From an uncultured Coriobacteriaceae bacterium (GTDB lineage Bacteria > Actinomycetota > Coriobacteriia > Coriobacteriales > Atopobiaceae), in the NCBI GenBank assembly GCA_902766805.1, contig CACXFF010000110.1:1-7168 (forward strand): a DNA stretch of 7,168 nucleotides, in the 5' to 3' direction. This document shows, piece by piece, positions 6,267-7,168 of this stretch (the stretch's first letter is position 1; the number at the start of each line of letters is the position of its first letter). The notes under the pieces were generated by a model. That model was not told the DNA's origin, did not search any database, and worked only from the letters and a program-made list of their open reading frames with translations. The position numbers and the translations under genes were made by a program.

Positions 6267-6313
6267 CTACCATATCTTGTGGTTGGCGCCTGAGCAAGCG
6301 GTAAGGGTTGTGT
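6267..6313 (-). promoter_or_regulatory. tandem NrdR-like boxes upstream of nrdD
   Basis: The 16-mer at 6267-6282 (plus strand CTACCATATCTTGTGG) agrees with ACACWATATMTWGTGT at 12 of 16 positions. A second 16-mer at 6298-6313 has a perfect right half-site (TWGTGT) and 9 of 16 overall. The two start points are 31 bp apart, the spacing known for NrdR box pairs. The first box overlaps the candidate -10 and the second abuts the candidate -35, as expected for repression by NrdR. The nine-base core TCTTGTGGT is shared with the box before the glycyl radical gene. Confidence 0.5.
6269..6297 (-). promoter_or_regulatory. candidate nrdD promoter
   Basis: On the minus strand TTGCTC (6292-6297) and TATGGT (6269-6274) are separated by 17 bp; they match the -35 and -10 consensus at 3 and 4 of 6 bases. 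Transcription would start near 6262, giving a leader of roughly 70 nt before the nrdD start codon. The support is the spacing and the overlap with the NrdR-like boxes. Confidence 0.4.
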
Positions 6314-6463
6314 GTCACGGTTGTGAACATACAGGTAGATGCGCTATGCGATTTTCGCCATGCCAACGAAGCGCAGGTAGGGAAAGTGTCCGTAAAACTG
6401 CTAAACCATGGGGAAAATACCCCCACCGAAAGAGGAAAAATCCACAAGCCTTCAGGGCCGACT

Positions 6464-6472
6464 TGTGATAAG
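6464..6472 (+). promoter_or_regulatory. rightward extended -10 candidate in an A-rich stretch
   Basis: TGTGATAAG resembles an extended -10 element (TGn plus GATAAG, 4 of 6). No -35 is visible at the right distance. It sits at the end of an A-rich stretch (about 6380-6445) that differs from the GC-rich surroundings. The inverted pair CACAAG (6443-6448) / CTTGTG (6462-6467) flanks the region. Transcription from it would run straight into the large inverted repeats at 6498-6595. Otherwise I see no gene in 6314-6497. Confidence 0.2.
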
Positions 6473-6497
6473 GTGCCCGCCGACCGGAGGGCTGCGC

Positions 6498-6558
6498 GCA
6501 TGGCGCGGGTTTGTTACCGGGAAGCCTTCGGCTCTACGGTAACAAGCGCGCGCCATGC
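6498..6558. repeat. 61-nt imperfect inverted repeat
   Basis: The outer arms 6498-6507 / 6549-6558 pair perfectly over 10 bp and the inner arms 6511-6519 / 6537-6545 over 9 bp. A three-base internal loop separates them, and a small apical stem (6523-6526 / 6530-6533) closes around TTC. No T-run follows on either strand. It may be part of the 3' untranslated region of the surface protein gene or a structured RNA of its own. Confidence 0.7.
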
Positions 6559-6563
6559 AGAGA

Positions 6564-6595
6564 GCGCGGGAAAGGGACGTCGCCCTTTCCCGCGC
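6564..6595 (-). terminator. strong hairpin, probable terminator of the surface protein gene
   Basis: The arms 6564-6576 and 6583-6595 are a perfect 13-bp inverted repeat with a 6-base loop, 75 nt past the stop of the surface protein gene. The tail on the minus strand is only TCTCTGC, so it lacks a proper T-run; a GC-rich terminator with a poor tail is the most economical reading. It stands five bases from the neighbouring 61-nt inverted repeat. Confidence 0.4.
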
Positions 6596-6640
6596 GCAGG
6601 TGCGGAGTAGAAGATGGATGGACCTACGATGGCCCGCGTA

Positions 6641-6660
6641 CCAGGCCTCCCTTTGCCTGG
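6641..6660 (-). repeat. short inverted repeat just after the surface protein stop
   Basis: CCAGGC (6641-6646) and GCCTGG (6655-6660) form a 6-bp stem with an 8-base loop, starting nine bases after the stop codon. No T-run follows. It may add to the 3'-end structure formed with the two larger inverted repeats. Confidence 0.35.
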
Positions 6661-6669
6661 CGGGCTGGA

Positions 6670-7168
6670 CTACTGGACCCAGGCGCCATTGGCATCCACG
6701 CGGTAGCCGTCCGGGGTGGTGGTGCCTGCGAGCATGTGACCGTCGTCAGCGCAGTAGTACCACACGCCGTTGCTCATGACCCAACCGGTCTGCATGGCGC
6801 CCGACCCGCTCAGGAAGTACCAGAGCCCGCCGGCCTGCTGCCAACCCGTGAGCATCGCGCCCGAGGATCCCAGCAGGTACCACACGCCACCGTCCTGGAC
6901 CCAACCGGTCCGCATGGCGCCCGAGGAGCCCAAGTAGTACCAGGTGCTGCCGTCTTGGACCCAACCCGTAGCCATGGCGCCACTCGCGGCGAGGTAGTAC
7001 CAGGCGCCGCCGTCCTGGACCCAACCGGTCTGCATCGTGCCCTGGGCGTCGAAGAAGTACCACACGCCGTTGACCTGCTGCCAACCCGTGGCCGTCGTGC
7101 CGTCGGCGAGGGTGTAGGTCCAAGAGCTGCCGGACTGCTGCCAACCGCTTTGGCTGGACTGACCGGGC
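6670..7168 (-). CDS. cell-wall-binding surface protein, C-terminal part (choline-binding-type repeats), 5' end outside the window
   Basis: The frame is open from the right edge to a TAG at 6670-6672, giving 165 residues of a larger protein. It consists of seven consecutive 20-residue units with the pattern GW-x6-WY-x7-GxMxT (for example GWVQDGGAWYYLAASGAMAT), then a short end unit GTTTPDGYRVDANGAWVQ. Such repeats are the cell-wall / choline-binding module found at the C-termini of secreted hydrolases and adhesins of Gram-positive bacteria, and anchor the protein non-covalently to wall polymers. The N-terminal functional domain and any signal peptide lie outside, so the activity is unknown. 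An internal GTG at 7065 is not the real start because the repeats continue upstream of it. The last full unit carries a cysteine (WYYCADDG), unusual among the units. The gene ends about 480 bp before nrdD and is probably a separate transcription unit. Confidence 0.85.
   Translation of the reverse strand, partial: PGQSSQSGWQQSGSSWTYTLADGTTATGWQQVNGVWYFFDAQGTMQTGWVQDGGAWYYLAASGAMATGWVQDGSTWYYLGSSGAMRTGWVQDGGVWYLLGSSGAMLTGWQQAGGLWYFLSGSGAMQTGWVMSNGVWYYCADDGHMLAGTTTPDGYRVDANGAWVQ
6727..7146 (-). repeat. seven tandem 60-bp repeats encoding GW/WYY units
   Basis: CCAACC recurs exactly every 60 bp (plus strand positions 6781, 6841, 6901, 6961, 7021, 7081, 7141), encoding the Gly-Trp of each 20-residue unit. 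Units are in frame with no insertions. In the six units from 6781 to 7081 the Thr codon before Gly-Trp alternates ACC and ACG, hinting at a 120-bp higher-order period. Confidence 0.9.

Noticed and set aside
3980..6304. A plus-strand open frame of about 770 codons antisense to nrdD.
   Set aside because: It has no domain signature, has low-complexity Val/Leu/Gly/Asp composition, and covers a strongly conserved NrdD on the other strand.
6437..6448. A DnaA-box-like sequence (AAATCCACA) in the A-rich stretch before nrdD.
   Set aside because: A single site with two mismatches to TTATCCACA, with no cluster and no dnaA/dnaN context.

Overview
The window comes from a high-GC, probably strictly anaerobic Gram-positive bacterium. 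The class III (glycyl-radical) ribonucleotide reductase genes, the strong AGGAGG-type ribosome binding sites and a surface protein with 20-residue choline-binding-type repeats suggest an actinobacterium of the Coriobacteriia (Olsenella / Atopobium / Collinsella type). The organism is an inference from gene content and style, not from a marker gene. All six supported genes lie on the minus strand, so transcription runs from right to left.

Layout from right to left. (1) 6670-7168: the 3' end of a repeat-rich cell-wall-binding surface protein, cut by the window edge. (2) 6480-6669: a gene-free stretch holding three inverted repeats. (3) 4163-6193: nrdD, the catalytic part of the anaerobic ribonucleoside-triphosphate reductase, with a candidate promoter and tandem NrdR-like boxes upstream. 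(4) 3835-4041: a separate 68-residue gene encoding only the glycyl radical domain that normally forms the C-terminus of NrdD. It has its own ribosome binding site, its own NrdR-like boxes and its own terminator. (5) 3025-3717: nrdG, the radical-SAM activase, preceded by a perfect 15-bp inverted repeat and followed by a terminator. (6) 2671-2953: a structured leader leading into galU (1747-2670) and a phosphohexomutase-like gene (310-1701), which form a two-gene operon. (7) 1-309: no supported gene.

How they work together. NrdD, the small glycyl radical protein and NrdG should form the anaerobic dNTP-synthesis system: NrdG uses SAM and an iron-sulfur cluster to place a radical on the glycine of the small protein, which must dock on NrdD to generate the active-site thiyl radical. 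The physical split of the reductase into a catalytic chain and an exchangeable glycyl radical subunit is the most striking feature. It resembles the GrcA/YfiD spare part of pyruvate formate-lyase.

The galU-mutase pair looks like a glucose-1-phosphate / UDP-glucose module for envelope glycans. However, the mutase has lost the catalytic serine (TGGHRR in place of TASHNP), so its activity is in doubt.
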